A stretch of 43,921 nt of DNA, taken from Nitrosomonadales bacterium. GTDB taxonomy: Bacteria; Pseudomonadota; Gammaproteobacteria; Burkholderiales; Gallionellaceae. Of this stretch, positions 16,873 through 25,549 are shown one piece after another; the first letter of the stretch is position 1, and each line of letters opens with the position of its first letter. The stretch spans positions 1 through 43,921 of the forward strand of contig JACREB010000009.1 of NCBI GenBank assembly GCA_016218475.1, in the 5' to 3' direction. The notes beneath the pieces were generated by a model. The model was not told the DNA's origin and did not search any database. It worked only from the letters and a program-made list of their open reading frames with translations. The position numbers were made by a program, and so were the translations under genes.

Positions 16873-18169
16873 GTTTCCCCATCAATTCGTTAAAGGACAC
16901 AGCCTTGTCTGTCGTCCTTGCCTGCCCCATCGCCCAATTTACAATATTCTCTTCCAGCACCAGGTTCTCGACCTCCTGCAACTTGGAAGAATCCTTGTAG
17001 AACCAGCGTACCACATCCTCGGGCTGGTCAAAGCTTTGCGCATAATCTTCCACCGATACCCGCACCTGCTCGGGCTTGGCCTTCAAATCATATTTCTGCG
17101 CCATATCCGTAAAAATCAAGCCGAGCTTGACGCGTCTTTCGGCGCGTTCCAGAAACAGTTCGGGCGACAATGGCATATCTTCCAGCTTCATCCCGCGCGA
17201 TTCCACGTCCTTTGCGGCTTGCTGCATCAGATTTTGCGCTTCCCATTTCACCAAAGCCTTGGGCACATCGAATCGCGACACTTTCAGCAACATCTCCGTC
17301 GTCGCCTCCTTATTGCGCAGTTTCACGCGACGCTCCATCTCGCGTTGCAAATTGGTGCGGATTTCGCTTTCCAGCTTGCCGACATCGCCGTCCTCAATAC
17401 CGACGGATTCGGCAAACGCAGAATCCACTTCCGGCAGCTTCGGCGCATCTACACCATGCAGCGTGACGGTGAAAGTCACCAGCTTGCCCGCCACATCCTT
17501 GCCGTGATAGGTTTCCGGAAAAGTCATGTCAAACGGCTTTGTTTCGCCCGCCATCATGCCAACGATGGCCGCTTCAAAATCAGACAGCATGCGCCCCGCG
17601 CCCAGCACGAAATAATGCCCCTTGGCTTCGCCGCCCTGAAAAATCTCGCCATTCAGCCTGCCGGAAAAATCAATCCGCACCTGATCCCCGGTTTGCGCGG
17701 CGCGCTCCACCGGTTCATAGATAGCGCGTTGCTTGCGTAGCGCCATAATGGTGTTTTCCACATCGGCCTGGCCCAACTCGAACACCGTACGTTCCATCAC
17801 CTCGCCGCCAATGTCGCCCAGCGCCACTTCCGGATATATCTCAAAAGTTGCGCTGTATTCGATCTGCTCGGCACTCAAATCGCCGGTCTTGATCTCAAAT
17901 TTCGGATTTCCCGCCACCCTGAGATTATTGAGCTGCGCAGCTTCTTCAAACGAGCGTTGCAACGCGTCGCCCAAGGCTTCCTGATGCGCTTGCGCACCAT
18001 AGTGCTGCTCAAGAATTTTGGGGGGAATCTTGCCTGGGCGAAAGCCGGGAATTTTCACGTTGCGCCCGATCTTTCTCAGGCGGGCCGACACCTCGCTACG
18101 AATGGCTTGCTGCGGTATGGATGCATTAAGGCGACGCTCTAACGCACTCACAGTTTCTACGCTGGACAT
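16859..18169 (-). CDS. tig: Trigger factor, ribosome-associated chaperone
   Basis: The 436-residue protein has the N-terminal ribosome-binding domain ([17 protein letters not shown] contains the binding loop), a FKBP-type PPIase domain ([20 protein letters not shown]) and the long helical C-terminal chaperone arms. Trigger factor docks at the ribosomal exit tunnel and shields nascent chains. It is the first gene of the tig-clpP-clpX block and overlaps clpP by 14 bases. GGGGAAA 8 bases before the ATG is the likely ribosome-binding site. Confidence 0.96.
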   Translation of the reverse strand: MSSVETVSALERRLNASIPQQAIRSEVSARLRKIGRNVKIPGFRPGKIPPKILEQHYGAQAHQEALGDALQRSFEEAAQLNNLRVAGNPKFEIKTGDLSAEQIEYSATFEIYPEVALGDIGGEVMERTVFELGQADVENTIMALRKQRAIYEPVERAAQTGDQVRIDFSGRLNGEIFQGGEAKGHYFVLGAGRMLSDFEAAIVGMMAGETKPFDMTFPETYHGKDVAGKLVTFTVTLHGVDAPKLPEVDSAFAESVGIEDGDVGKLESEIRTNLQREMERRVKLRNKEATTEMLLKVSRFDVPKALVKWEAQNLMQQAAKDVESRGMKLEDMPLSPELFLERAERRVKLGLIFTDMAQKYDLKAKPEQVRVSVEDYAQSFDQPEDVVRWFYKDSSKLQEVENLVLEENIVNWAMGQARTTDKAVSFNELMGKHDAL

Positions 18170-18904
18170 ACTGTATTTCCCCGGTTTGAAGTTGAATTTG
18201 TGACCGATGCGGAAGGGGAAACCTGAATCAATCTACAACATCATGATTAAATTCAGTTGTTTTTGGCAACAATATCTCTTGTTTCCATCCTTCCACTGCT
18301 CGGGCGAATTGTATCATGGCTTGATATTTGAATCCGCAGGTTCCACAACATTATTCGCTTTGGGGGTGTCACCGTTTGGCTGGCCTCCGACCAGTTGTGC
18401 AGCAAGCGGCTCAAGGCCGCCCCGCCTTTGTGGTTGCCGCACTACGATCGCCCCATTTCACCGGAAACGCGATCCCTGCCCGACACCATCTCGGCGGCCA
18501 GCATTGACCGCCTGCTCAAGCCGATCCGCGCGAAGGTGGCGCGCAAAGGGCTGTCCGGCACCAAGCCCGGCACCTTGTTGAAGAAGCATATTCCCATTCA
18601 GGCCGGAACATGGGATGTGACGCAGCCAGGATTCATCGGGGCCGATACCGTGGCGCATTGCGGCAACAGCCTGGCAAGAAACTTCGTCTGGAGCCCGACC
18701 ATGGCCGACATCTGTTCCACCTGGACAGAGTGCCGCGCCACATGGAACAAGGGCGGCCATGGCGTGATGACCCAGATCAAATCCATCCAGAAGGCGCTCC
18801 CGTTCGCCATCAAGGGATTCGATTGCGACAACGGGGGCGAATTCCTGAACTGGCATCTACAGCGATATTTCCAGAACCGAAAACAGCCGATCCAGTTCAC
18901 GCGC

Positions 18905-19164
18905 TCTTACTGTGTCACAAAGCGATCAAGGGATGCAGTGCAAGGCAAAATCGGGCGAAAAAGCGGAGTTTACATGTAGTAAATGAGCATTTTGAGCCTG
19001 ATTTTAACCCAGATTGTTCATTAGAACAACACCTCATTGAAAAATAAGGAAAATCTCTAATGGATTCCATTAGAAACCCATTCAAAACAGGCGTTTTATG
19101 GCCTAATGGACAATCTGGGTTTAACGCCGCAATGCGCCCTTCAGCGCTTTGTGACACAGTAAGA
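18905..19164 (+). repeat. Hairpin repeat, TCTTACTGTG-capped, copy B (short form, split by MITE)
   Basis: The repeat has the same 20-bp inverted ends as copy A. Without the nested MITE and its duplicated 5 bases it would be 143 bp, exactly 48 bp shorter than copy A; the missing block is the one at 195-242 of copy A. It has inserted within the integrase core of a transposase gene, directly after codons for QFTR, proving that it is mobile or was moved. No unambiguous target duplication is visible. Confidence 0.88.
19008..19119 (+). mobile_element. 112-bp MITE, CCCAGATTGT ends, copy 1 (inside hairpin repeat B)
   Basis: The ends CCCAGATTGTTCATTAG and the complement of CCCAGATTGTCCATTAG form a 17-bp inverted repeat with one mismatch. 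It is flanked by TTTAA on both sides (19003-19007 and 19120-19124); copy A of the hairpin repeat shows the empty site with a single TTTAA. The sequence is identical, base for base, to the reverse complement of 36787-36898. A perfect 19-bp palindrome, TCTAATGGATTCCATTAGA, lies at 19056-19074. The ends and 5-bp AT-rich duplication resemble IS1380-family elements (inference). It encodes no transposase. Confidence 0.93.
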
Positions 19165-19615
19165 ATAAGCGCCCCTACCACTCCAACGACAACGCGCATG
19201 TCGAGCAAAAGAACTGGTCATGCGTCCGGCAGTTGTTCGGCTATGACCGCTTCGATAATCCCAGATTGGTCAATCTGATGAACGACCTCTATGCAAACGA
19301 GTTCAGCCTGTTTACCAATTTCTTCCAGCCCACCCAGAAACTCGCTTCCAAGGCCCGCGATGGCAGCAAGCGGATCAGGAAACACGGCAAGCCCGCAACC
19401 CCCGCCCAACGTTTGATGGATCATCCAGATGTGCCAAAAACCACCAAAGATAAACTGCGGCAACAGCTCGGCTCACTCAATCCATTTGAGCTTCGGAGGC
19501 AAATCCGGCGTAAACTGAAGGCCATCTTCAACATCCTTCGGCAACCTCCAAACCTGATGCAACTTACCATCCCTTCGGTAACCTTTTATCTTGAGGCGAC
19601 GCGTAGGTATTGGCC

Positions 19616-20503
19616 TTAGGTTGGAAAAATTCCAGTGGACAGATACCGATCCCCACGGTCGCACACGATGAACGCGATGGTCGCGTTCTCGGCCTGTTGC
19701 GAGATGCGTAGCGCCACGGCCAGCGCGCCGCCGGAGGAGATACCACAGAAGATGCCTTCCTCGCGCGCCAAGCGGCGCGTCATTTCTTCCGCATCCCGCT
19801 GGCTCACCTGTTCCAGCCTATCCACATTTTTGCCGTCGTAGATTTTCGGCAGATAGGCCGGTGACCATTTGCGGATGCCGGGAATTTGCGCACCCTCTTC
19901 CGGCTGCACGCCGATGATCTGGATGCCGGGATTTTTTTCCTTGAAAAAACGCGAGCAGCCCATGATGGTGCCGGTGGTGCCCATGCTGCTGACGAAGTGG
20001 GTGAGCTTGCCTTGCGTGTCGCGCCAGATTTCCGGCGCGGTGCCTTCGTAATGCGATAGCGGATTATCGGGATTGGCGAACTGGTCGAGGATGACGCCCC
20101 GGCCTTCGGCACGCAGTTTTTCCGCCGTGTCGCGCGCCAGTTCCATGCTGCCTTCTTTCGATGTCAGCACCAGTTCCGCACCGAACGCATGCATGGTCTG
20201 GCGGCGTTCCATGCTCTGGTTGTCCGGCATCACCAGAACCATTTTATAGCCGCGCACCGCCGCCGCCATCGCCAGCGCGATGCCGGTGTTGCCGCTGGTC
20301 GCCTCGATCAGCGTATCGCCCGGCCTGATGTCGCCGCGCGCTTCGGCACGCACGATCATGGACAGCGCCGGGCGATCCTTCACCGAACCGGCGGGATTGT
20401 TGCCTTCCAGCTTGGCGAGCAGCACGTTGCCGGTGTCGCCGGGAATGCGTTTGAGTTTAACTAACGGCGTGTTGCCGACGAAATTCTCTATGGATGGATA
20501 CAT
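19616..20503 (-). CDS. cysM: Cysteine synthase B (O-acetylserine sulfhydrylase)
   Basis: The 295-residue PLP enzyme begins MYPSIENFVGNTPLVKLKRI. The PLP-binding Lys42 lies in NPAGSVKDRPA; EATSGNTGIALAM binds the substrate carboxylate and SSMGTTGTIMG and ISSGGA bind cofactor phosphate. It makes cysteine from O-acetylserine and sulfide (or thiosulfate in CysM). The track start adds 15 residues that overlap hldD; the ATG at 20503, directly after the hldD stop, is preferred. The C-terminus (STGIFPT) is complete, though its last codons overlap the stop of the broken transposase on the other strand. Confidence 0.95.
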   Translation of the reverse strand: MYPSIENFVGNTPLVKLKRIPGDTGNVLLAKLEGNNPAGSVKDRPALSMIVRAEARGDIRPGDTLIEATSGNTGIALAMAAAVRGYKMVLVMPDNQSMERRQTMHAFGAELVLTSKEGSMELARDTAEKLRAEGRGVILDQFANPDNPLSHYEGTAPEIWRDTQGKLTHFVSSMGTTGTIMGCSRFFKEKNPGIQIIGVQPEEGAQIPGIRKWSPAYLPKIYDGKNVDRLEQVSQRDAEEMTRRLAREEGIFCGISSGGALAVALRISQQAENATIAFIVCDRGDRYLSTGIFPT

Positions 20504-20504
20504 T

Positions 20505-21503
20505 TCAGGGAGCCGTTTTAAGCATCTGCTCCACATACTTCGCCACACCCTGCTCGACGTTCAGGAACGGCTCGGCATAGCCGCTATTGCGTAGCGCGCC
20601 GATGTCGGCCTGGGTGTAGCTCTGATATTTGCCGCGCAATGCATTCGGGAACGGGATGTATTCGATCAAGCCCTGCTGTTGCAGTTCGGCGAGGCTTAAC
20701 GCGGGCTTCGCTTCGGCGTTGCGCAACGCATTGACGGTCGCCACCGCCACGTCGTTGAAGCTCTGCGCCTGCCCGGTGCCGAGGTTGAAGATGCCGGATT
20801 TGTGGGGGTTGTCGAGAAAGTGCATGTTCACCTTGACCGCATCTTCCACCGAGACGAAGTCGCGCAGTTGTCCGCCGTTGGCGTAGCCGTCACAACCCTC
20901 GAACAGCTTCACCTTGCCTTCGGCGCGATACTGGTTGAAGAAGTGGAACGCGACCGAGGCCATGCGCCCCTTGTGCGCCTCGCGCGGGCCGTACACGTTG
21001 AAGTAGCGCAGGCCGACGATCTGCGCGTTGCGCTTGTGCCAGCGGCGCCGCACGATCTGGTCGAACAGGAATTTTGAATAGGCGTACACATTCAGCGGGG
21101 CTTCGTATTCGCGGCTTTCCTTGAACGTCTTGCCGCCGCCGTACACCGAGGCGGACGAGGCATACAGGAACGGTATTTCCTCGTTCTGGCAGTAGTTCAG
21201 CAGATCCAGCGAATACTGGTAGTTATTGTCCATCATGTAGCGTCCATCGGTTTCCATCGTGTTGGAGCACGCACCCTGATGCAGCACCGCATTGACCAGC
21301 CCGTCGAAAAAACCGTCCTGCAATTTTTTCAGGAAGTCTTCCTTGTCGAGATAGTCGGCGATTTCGCAATCGGCCAAATTCCTGAACTTGTCGGCATTTT
21401 TTAAGTTATCTACCGCGATAACGTCGTGCTCGCCGCGCTCGTTGAGCGCCTTGACCAGGTTGGAGCCGATAAACCCGGCGGCTCCGGTAACGATGTAATA
21501 CAT
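20505..21503 (-). CDS. hldD: ADP-L-glycero-D-manno-heptose 6-epimerase
   Basis: The 332-residue short-chain dehydrogenase-type protein begins [20 protein letters not shown] (NADP-binding). SSASVYGGG and the YAYSKFLFD Tyr-Lys pair form the catalytic region, and [15 protein letters not shown] is typical of HldD. It converts ADP-D,D-heptose to ADP-L,D-heptose, the donor for the LPS inner core used by WaaC. The 386-residue track version includes 54 residues translated from the upstream GC-rich repeat and is rejected. It sits between rfaE1 and cysM on one strand. Confidence 0.96.
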   Translation of the reverse strand: MYYIVTGAAGFIGSNLVKALNERGEHDVIAVDNLKNADKFRNLADCEIADYLDKEDFLKKLQDGFFDGLVNAVLHQGACSNTMETDGRYMMDNNYQYSLDLLNYCQNEEIPFLYASSASVYGGGKTFKESREYEAPLNVYAYSKFLFDQIVRRRWHKRNAQIVGLRYFNVYGPREAHKGRMASVAFHFFNQYRAEGKVKLFEGCDGYANGGQLRDFVSVEDAVKVNMHFLDNPHKSGIFNLGTGQAQSFNDVAVATVNALRNAEAKPALSLAELQQQGLIEYIPFPNALRGKYQSYTQADIGALRNSGYAEPFLNVEQGVAKYVEQMLKTAP

Positions 21504-21509
21504 ATTTTT

Positions 21510-21544
21510 CCCTCTCCCCAACCCTCTCCCGCAAGGGGAGGGGG
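21510..21544. repeat. CCTCTCCCC/GGGGAGGGGG repeat between hldD and rfaE1
   Basis: CCTCTCCCCAACCCTCTCCC is followed by GCAAGGGGAGGGGG, an imperfect hairpin of the widely dispersed CT/GA-rich type. It fills most of the 43-base hldD-rfaE1 gap and displaces any clear ribosome-binding site for hldD; its GGGGAGGG side reads as a purine run only on the plus strand. Confidence 0.7.
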
Positions 21545-21546
21545 CA

Positions 21547-22488
21547 TCAATGTCCCATATCCTGAATAATTTCCTCGCGGCTGACCACCGCCGTGCCCAG
21601 CTTGCCGACCACGATACCCGCCGCGCGGTTGGCGATGCGCACCGCATCGGGCAAATCCGCGCCACTCGCCAGCATCACCGCCAGCGCGGCGATCACGGTA
21701 TCGCCCGCGCCACTGACATCGAACACTTCGCGGGTCTGCGTCGGCTCGTGCAGCGCTTCGTTGGCGCGATACAGACTCATGCCGTCCTCGCTGCGCGTGA
21801 CCAGCAGCGCGTCGAGCTGCAATCCGGTGCGCAGCTTTTCCGCCTTGCTGTTGAATTCCGCATCGGTCTTCCAACTGCCCGCCACTTCGCGGAATTCGCT
21901 GCGGTTCGGTGTGAGCAGCGTCGCGCCGCGATAGCGCGCGTAATCGTCGCCCTTGGGATCGACCAGCACCGGCTTGTCTGCCGCGCGCGCCAGCCGGATC
22001 ATCTCGGCGATATGCGCCAGCCCGCCCTTGCCGTAATCGGATAGGATCACCACATCCGCTTCCGGCAATTTAACGCGAAAATCCGCCAGCTTCGTATTCA
22101 ACACCTCATGGCTGGGCTGAGTCTCGAAATCGATGCGCAGCAACTGCTGCTGCCGTGCGACGGCGCGCAATTTGATCGTGGTCGAAATACTGCTGTCGCG
22201 ATGCAGCAGCGCACTGATATTTCCATACTGATTAAGCAATTTCTCAAGGCACGCGCCCGCCTCATCTTCGCCGACTACCGACAGCAAGGTGGCTTGCGCG
22301 CCGAGCGCGGCGATATTGCGCGCCACGTTGGCCGCCCCGCCGGGCCGCTCTTCGATGCGCTCGACCTTGAGCACCGGCACCGGGGCTTCCGGCGAGATGC
22401 GGCAGACATCGCCGAACCAGTAGCGATCCAGCATCACGTCGCCGACCACCAATATTTTTGCATTTTTAAATTCTGGCAATACGCTCAT
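21547..22488 (-). CDS. rfaE1: D-glycero-beta-D-manno-heptose-7-phosphate kinase (RfaE domain I)
   Basis: The 313-residue PfkB-family kinase has the N-terminal [25 protein letters not shown] motif, [11 protein letters not shown] and the C-terminal VSGAGDT anion-hole and catalytic Asp signature. It phosphorylates heptose-7-phosphate to the 1,7-bisphosphate in ADP-heptose synthesis. It lacks the C-terminal cytidylyltransferase-like domain of the fused enterobacterial HldE, so the adenylyltransferase must be encoded elsewhere. The start overlaps the pyrF stop by four bases (ATGA). Confidence 0.95.
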   Translation of the reverse strand: MSVLPEFKNAKILVVGDVMLDRYWFGDVCRISPEAPVPVLKVERIEERPGGAANVARNIAALGAQATLLSVVGEDEAGACLEKLLNQYGNISALLHRDSSISTTIKLRAVARQQQLLRIDFETQPSHEVLNTKLADFRVKLPEADVVILSDYGKGGLAHIAEMIRLARAADKPVLVDPKGDDYARYRGATLLTPNRSEFREVAGSWKTDAEFNSKAEKLRTGLQLDALLVTRSEDGMSLYRANEALHEPTQTREVFDVSGAGDTVIAALAVMLASGADLPDAVRIANRAAGIVVGKLGTAVVSREEIIQDMGH

Positions 22489-23213
22489 GCCTGTTCTCCA
22501 ATTTCTTTATTGATGTCTAGTAAGGCCTGCAAAGGGTTCGCCGCCCGGGTGATCGGGCGACCGATCACCAGATAGCTCGCGCCGGCTTGCAGCGCGGCAA
22601 GCGGCGTCATCACCCGCGACTGGTCATCCGGGTGCCCGGCCAAAAGTTTTCCTGCGAGGCTCGCCTGCGCCGGGCGGATGCCCGGCGTCACCAGGCAGAA
22701 CCCGTCGCCGCATTCACGGCGCAACAGCGCCGCTTCCTGCGCAGAACACACCACACCATCCAAACCACATTCGCGAGCAAGTTTCGCCAGGCGCAGCACC
22801 ATCTCGGCGGGCGTGGCATTGATGCCGATGTCGGCAAGGTCTCCCTGCGCCATGCTGGTGAGCATCGTCACGGCGATCAGTTTGGGCCGCTGTGCGCTGC
22901 TGGCAATCGCCTCGTGCGCTGCTTCCAGCATCTTGCGCCCGCCGAGCGCATGCACGTTGACCATCCATACCCCGAGACTGGCGGCAACTTTGCAAGCCTG
23001 CGCGGCAGTGTTGGGAATGTCGTGGAATTTCAGGTCAAGAAAAATCTCGAAACCGCGCTGTTGTAACTGCTCGATCAACTTTGGCCCGGCAGCGGTGAAC
23101 AATTCCTTGCCGACTTTCAGGCGGCATAGTGCAGGTTGCAGCCGGTCGGCCAGCGCCAGCGCCGGGGCGGCGGCGGGGTAATCCAGCGCGATAATGATTT
23201 TCGGGTCGTTCAT
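22485..23213 (-). CDS. pyrF: Orotidine 5'-phosphate decarboxylase
   Basis: The 242-residue TIM-barrel enzyme begins [15 protein letters not shown] and has the catalytic [11 protein letters not shown] motif, then [10 protein letters not shown] and the phosphate-binding TPGIRPA and VIGRPITRA. It makes UMP, the last step of de novo pyrimidine synthesis. The 33 extra residues of the track ORF overlap lapB and are rejected; the ATG at 23213 overlaps the lapB stop by four bases. Position between lapB and rfaE1 suggests translational coupling in one transcript. Confidence 0.96.
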   Translation of the reverse strand: MNDPKIIIALDYPAAAPALALADRLQPALCRLKVGKELFTAAGPKLIEQLQQRGFEIFLDLKFHDIPNTAAQACKVAASLGVWMVNVHALGGRKMLEAAHEAIASSAQRPKLIAVTMLTSMAQGDLADIGINATPAEMVLRLAKLARECGLDGVVCSAQEAALLRRECGDGFCLVTPGIRPAQASLAGKLLAGHPDDQSRVMTPLAALQAGASYLVIGRPITRAANPLQALLDINKEIGEQA

Positions 23214-24388
23214 AAAGGGGTGCCGGTCTCTTCGCTGCGGCGCGGCGGGTAGCTGTCCCAAGCCTGGCAGGCCGGGCAATGCCAGTAGAACTGGCGCGCC
23301 TTGAAGCCGCAATGGGCGCAGTGGTACATCGCCAGGTTGCGCGTGCGCTTATGCACCAGATCTTTCACCATCTCGATATCGGCGCGCCTGTCCATCGGCA
23401 CTTCCAGCAACCGCGCTTCGAGCAATTTATCCAGCCCAAGCAGGCTCGGGTTACGCTGCAACTCGTCGCGCACCAATTTGTAGGCTGCGCCCGATCCTTC
23501 ATTTTTCAGCACACCATCGAACACCACATTCATCAAATCCAAAGAGTGGTATTTGTCCAGGTATTCGCGCAACAGGGCAATGCCATCCACTTCTCGATCA
23601 AGGCTGCGATACGCATTCAGCAAGCGTTCCGCCACCAGCGGCAGATATTGTGCATCCTGCGCCTCGATGTTTTCCCAGATGGCGATGGCTTCCTCAAGCT
23701 TACCCTCGCCGGAAGCCAAATCGCCCAGCATCATCGTGGCACGCACCGCCTTCGGATAAACCGCCAACGCCTGTTGCAGATGTCCGCGCGCTGCGGCCGG
23801 GTCGCCGCCCTTGATTTCCTCGCTTGCCAGCTCGCAATAAAAAAACGCGGCCTGCTTGCTGTACGACTGCTCGCCGGATACAGCCGTCAGGCGTTGTGCC
23901 ACCTCGATCGCCTTGAGCCAGTCATGCTCCTTTTGGAACAGCTCCAGCAAAAATTCCAGCGCAGGTTTGGCATATGGAGTATTTCCCAGTTCGCGGAACA
24001 GGCTCTCGGCACGATCCAGAATTCCGGCTTTCAAGTAATCCTGCGCCAACTCGAATATCGCCTGCTGGCGCTTGTTGTCATCCAGGTCTGCCCTGTCCAC
24101 CAGATTGTGGTGCATGCGCAAGGCGCGATCCACTTCACCGCGCCGCCGGAACAAACTGCCCAGCGCAAAGTGCAGCTCGACCGTTTGCGGGTCAACCTTG
24201 ACCACTTCGATGAACGCTTCGATGGCCTTGTCCTGCTGCTCGTTGAGCAGGAAGTTCAACCCCTGGAAGTACGACTGCGGCAACGCGCTCGATTCGGAGA
24301 GCAATTCCTTGATATCGGTGCGCGCAGCCAGCCATCCCATGCCGAAGAACAGCGGGAAGATCAGCAGCATCCAGGGCTCAAATTCCAT
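23210..24388 (-). CDS. lapB: Lipopolysaccharide assembly protein B (LapB/YciM)
   Basis: The 392-residue protein has one N-terminal membrane anchor ([20 protein letters not shown]), a run of TPR repeats and a C-terminal rubredoxin-like metal knuckle ([27 protein letters not shown]; four Cys). In E. coli, LapB couples LPS synthesis to transport and promotes FtsH-dependent turnover of LpxC. Its placement beside heptose genes fits an LPS role. Unusually, it is separated from lapA by a 450-base repeat-rich gap rather than being directly adjacent. Confidence 0.95.
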   Translation of the reverse strand: MEFEPWMLLIFPLFFGMGWLAARTDIKELLSESSALPQSYFQGLNFLLNEQQDKAIEAFIEVVKVDPQTVELHFALGSLFRRRGEVDRALRMHHNLVDRADLDDNKRQQAIFELAQDYLKAGILDRAESLFRELGNTPYAKPALEFLLELFQKEHDWLKAIEVAQRLTAVSGEQSYSKQAAFFYCELASEEIKGGDPAAARGHLQQALAVYPKAVRATMMLGDLASGEGKLEEAIAIWENIEAQDAQYLPLVAERLLNAYRSLDREVDGIALLREYLDKYHSLDLMNVVFDGVLKNEGSGAAYKLVRDELQRNPSLLGLDKLLEARLLEVPMDRRADIEMVKDLVHKRTRNLAMYHCAHCGFKARQFYWHCPACQAWDSYPPRRSEETGTPL

Positions 24389-24838
24389 TTGGTATCTTCA
24401 TAAATCCATTTGACGGGCGAATCCACCCGCAAGGAGTAGGCCGACGGGTTCCCCGCTGCCGTGCAGCGACCCTCTCGCTCGCGGCGTCGCACGCGCGCTC
24501 ATTCCTCGTCTATCAATCGCGATATGTGGCTCCGACATAACCTGAAGGTGAGTCTTCGCCGAAACTCACTTCGCTCGTTTTCTCGTCATTCGCACAGCCC
24601 CCACCTCAATCCTCCCCCACTACGTGGGGGAGGAGGCGATCGTTCCTTCCCCCTCTGGGGGAAGGTTAGGATGAGGGTTGGCGGCTCCTTGCGGTGCCCG
24701 CGCGACACGGTGGGGCGCAGCCCTCCGGTGCGGGAGCGCGGAGCAGCAGGCCTGCCCGCCCCGGATGCTTCGCATCGCCGTGTCCGGCCTGCCACCCCAC
24801 AAAATGTATTCTAAAGATGCCAAAATACCGAAAATCCA
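24389..24838. other. Repeat-rich gap between lapA and lapB
   Basis: No supported gene is found in these 450 bases. The left part (24480-24590) is unassigned. 24602-24682 holds two hairpins of the CT/GA-rich repeat class. 24683-24790 is GC-rich with GGCCTGCC repeated near 24750 and 24785. The track ORFs here are low-complexity readings of these repeats. A promoter for lapB may lie in it but none is clear. Confidence 0.6.
24602..24682. repeat. Double CT/GA-rich hairpin repeat
   Basis: Two adjacent hairpins, CCTCCCCCACTACGTGGGGGAGG and CCTTCCCCCTCTGGGGGAAGG, are joined by AGGCGATCGTT and flanked by CCTCAAT and GGTTAGGATGAGGGTTGG. They belong to the same loose class as 8941-8970, 21510-21544 and 38331-38371. 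Confidence 0.75.
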
Positions 24839-25135
24839 TCAGGAGGGTTGAATTGGTAATTGCTGCGTCTCGCCGACGCCGGCGAGTTTATTCTTGACCC
24901 GGATATCGCGTTTCAGACGCGCGATTTCACGGCGCTGTTGCAGCACATTGGCGAGCATCGCGAGTACGCCAACCGCCGCACCGGCGGCAAAAAATATCAG
25001 CAGTGCGATAACCAACGATGACTGCCACTCATAGCCGAAAAAATAGCGTAACGTGACCGGCTGGTCATTCTTGACCGCAAATCCGAGCAATGCGATGAAC
25101 AATGCTACTCGCAAAACCCAATTAAGATAACGCAT
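24839..25135 (-). CDS. lapA: LapA-domain (DUF1049) membrane protein
   Basis: The 98-residue protein has two membrane helices, RYLNWVLRVALFIALLGFAV and SSLVIALLIFFAAGAAVGVL, separated by NDQPVTLRYFFGYEW, followed by a basic coiled segment (RREIARLKRDIRVKN). This matches LapA/YciS, the partner of LapB in LPS assembly control. It lies downstream of a strong terminator after ihfB. Confidence 0.9.
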   Translation of the reverse strand: MRYLNWVLRVALFIALLGFAVKNDQPVTLRYFFGYEWQSSLVIALLIFFAAGAAVGVLAMLANVLQQRREIARLKRDIRVKNKLAGVGETQQLPIQPS

Positions 25136-25183
25136 GGCTCACCCCGATAAAAACAACTGCAACAATAACATAAAGAGAGCCCC

Positions 25184-25219
25184 TAAAAAAATGGCGGCAA
25201 TACCTTGCGATATGCCGCC
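25184..25219 (-). terminator. Rho-independent terminator after ihfB
   Basis: On the minus strand GGCGGC, a 15-base loop, GCCGCC, then ATTTTTTT. It lies 32 bases after the ihfB stop and separates rpsA-ihfB transcription from lapA and the genes beyond. Confidence 0.88.
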
Positions 25220-25251
25220 ACTTGAACTGCATCAAAGCCGGAACCAAACCT

Positions 25252-25530
25252 CTACCCGCAGACCCGTTCCCTCAATTCCTTGCCCGCCTTGAAATGCGGC
25301 ACATATTTGGCCGGTACTTTCACCTTGTCACCGGTCTTGGGGTTGCGTCCCTGACGCGGCGGGCGGTAATTCAGGCCAAAACTGCCGAAGCCGCGAATCT
25401 CGACACGCCCCCCACCCGACAGTGTGGAAGACAATGTGTCCAGAAGCACTTTAACGGCAAGCTCGGCATCCTTGGCTTGCAGTTGCGGATGCATCTCGGC
25501 GAGTCTGGCAATCAAATCGGAACGTGTCAT
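25252..25530 (-). CDS. ihfB: Integration host factor subunit beta
   Basis: The 92-residue protein [21 protein letters not shown]... has the IHF/HU fold with [27 protein letters not shown] and a DNA-binding arm ([19 protein letters not shown]). With IhfA it forms the heterodimer that bends DNA sharply at specific sites. The track start adds 14 residues that run into the gap to rpsA; the ATG at 25530 is preferred. It follows rpsA by 19 bases, the conserved rpsA-ihfB order. Confidence 0.95.
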   Translation of the reverse strand: MTRSDLIARLAEMHPQLQAKDAELAVKVLLDTLSSTLSGGGRVEIRGFGSFGLNYRPPRQGRNPKTGDKVKVPAKYVPHFKAGKELRERVCG

Positions 25531-25549
25531 GGTAGTGGCCTCGGGTTTA

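Larger units (their letters stand above)
18372..19619 (+). pseudogene. Broken DDE (integrase-core) transposase, interrupted by nested repeats
   Basis: The left fragment (to 18904) reads LWLPHYDRPISPET, DRLLKPIRAK, GADTVAHCGNS and GFDCDNGGEFLNW, giving the two catalytic aspartates of an integrase-type DDE domain. The right fragment (from about 19168) resumes in another frame with RPYHSNDNAHVEQKNW, containing the catalytic glutamate, then GYDRFDNPRLVNLMNDLYAN and a long basic tail. Between them lies a hairpin repeat that itself contains a MITE. The N-terminus is also missing, no start is found, and no terminal inverted repeats are visible. The stop overlaps the cysM 3' end by four bases. This family resembles the ISNCY-type transposases with an rve domain; the exact family is uncertain. 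Confidence 0.85.

Noticed and set aside
18610-19278. ORFs 18610-19047 and 19060-19278
   Set aside because: They run through the hairpin repeat and MITE; they are products of the insertions, not genes.
20501-20516. CAGGGAGCCGTTTTAA at the hldD-cysM junction as a hairpin-repeat cap
   Set aside because: It resembles the cap at 40913 for about nine bases, but there is no partner arm or core nearby; probably chance.
24461-24814. 117-residue ORF in the lapA-lapB gap
   Set aside because: Its sequence is a reading of GC-rich repeats with biased composition, and no ribosome-binding site is present.
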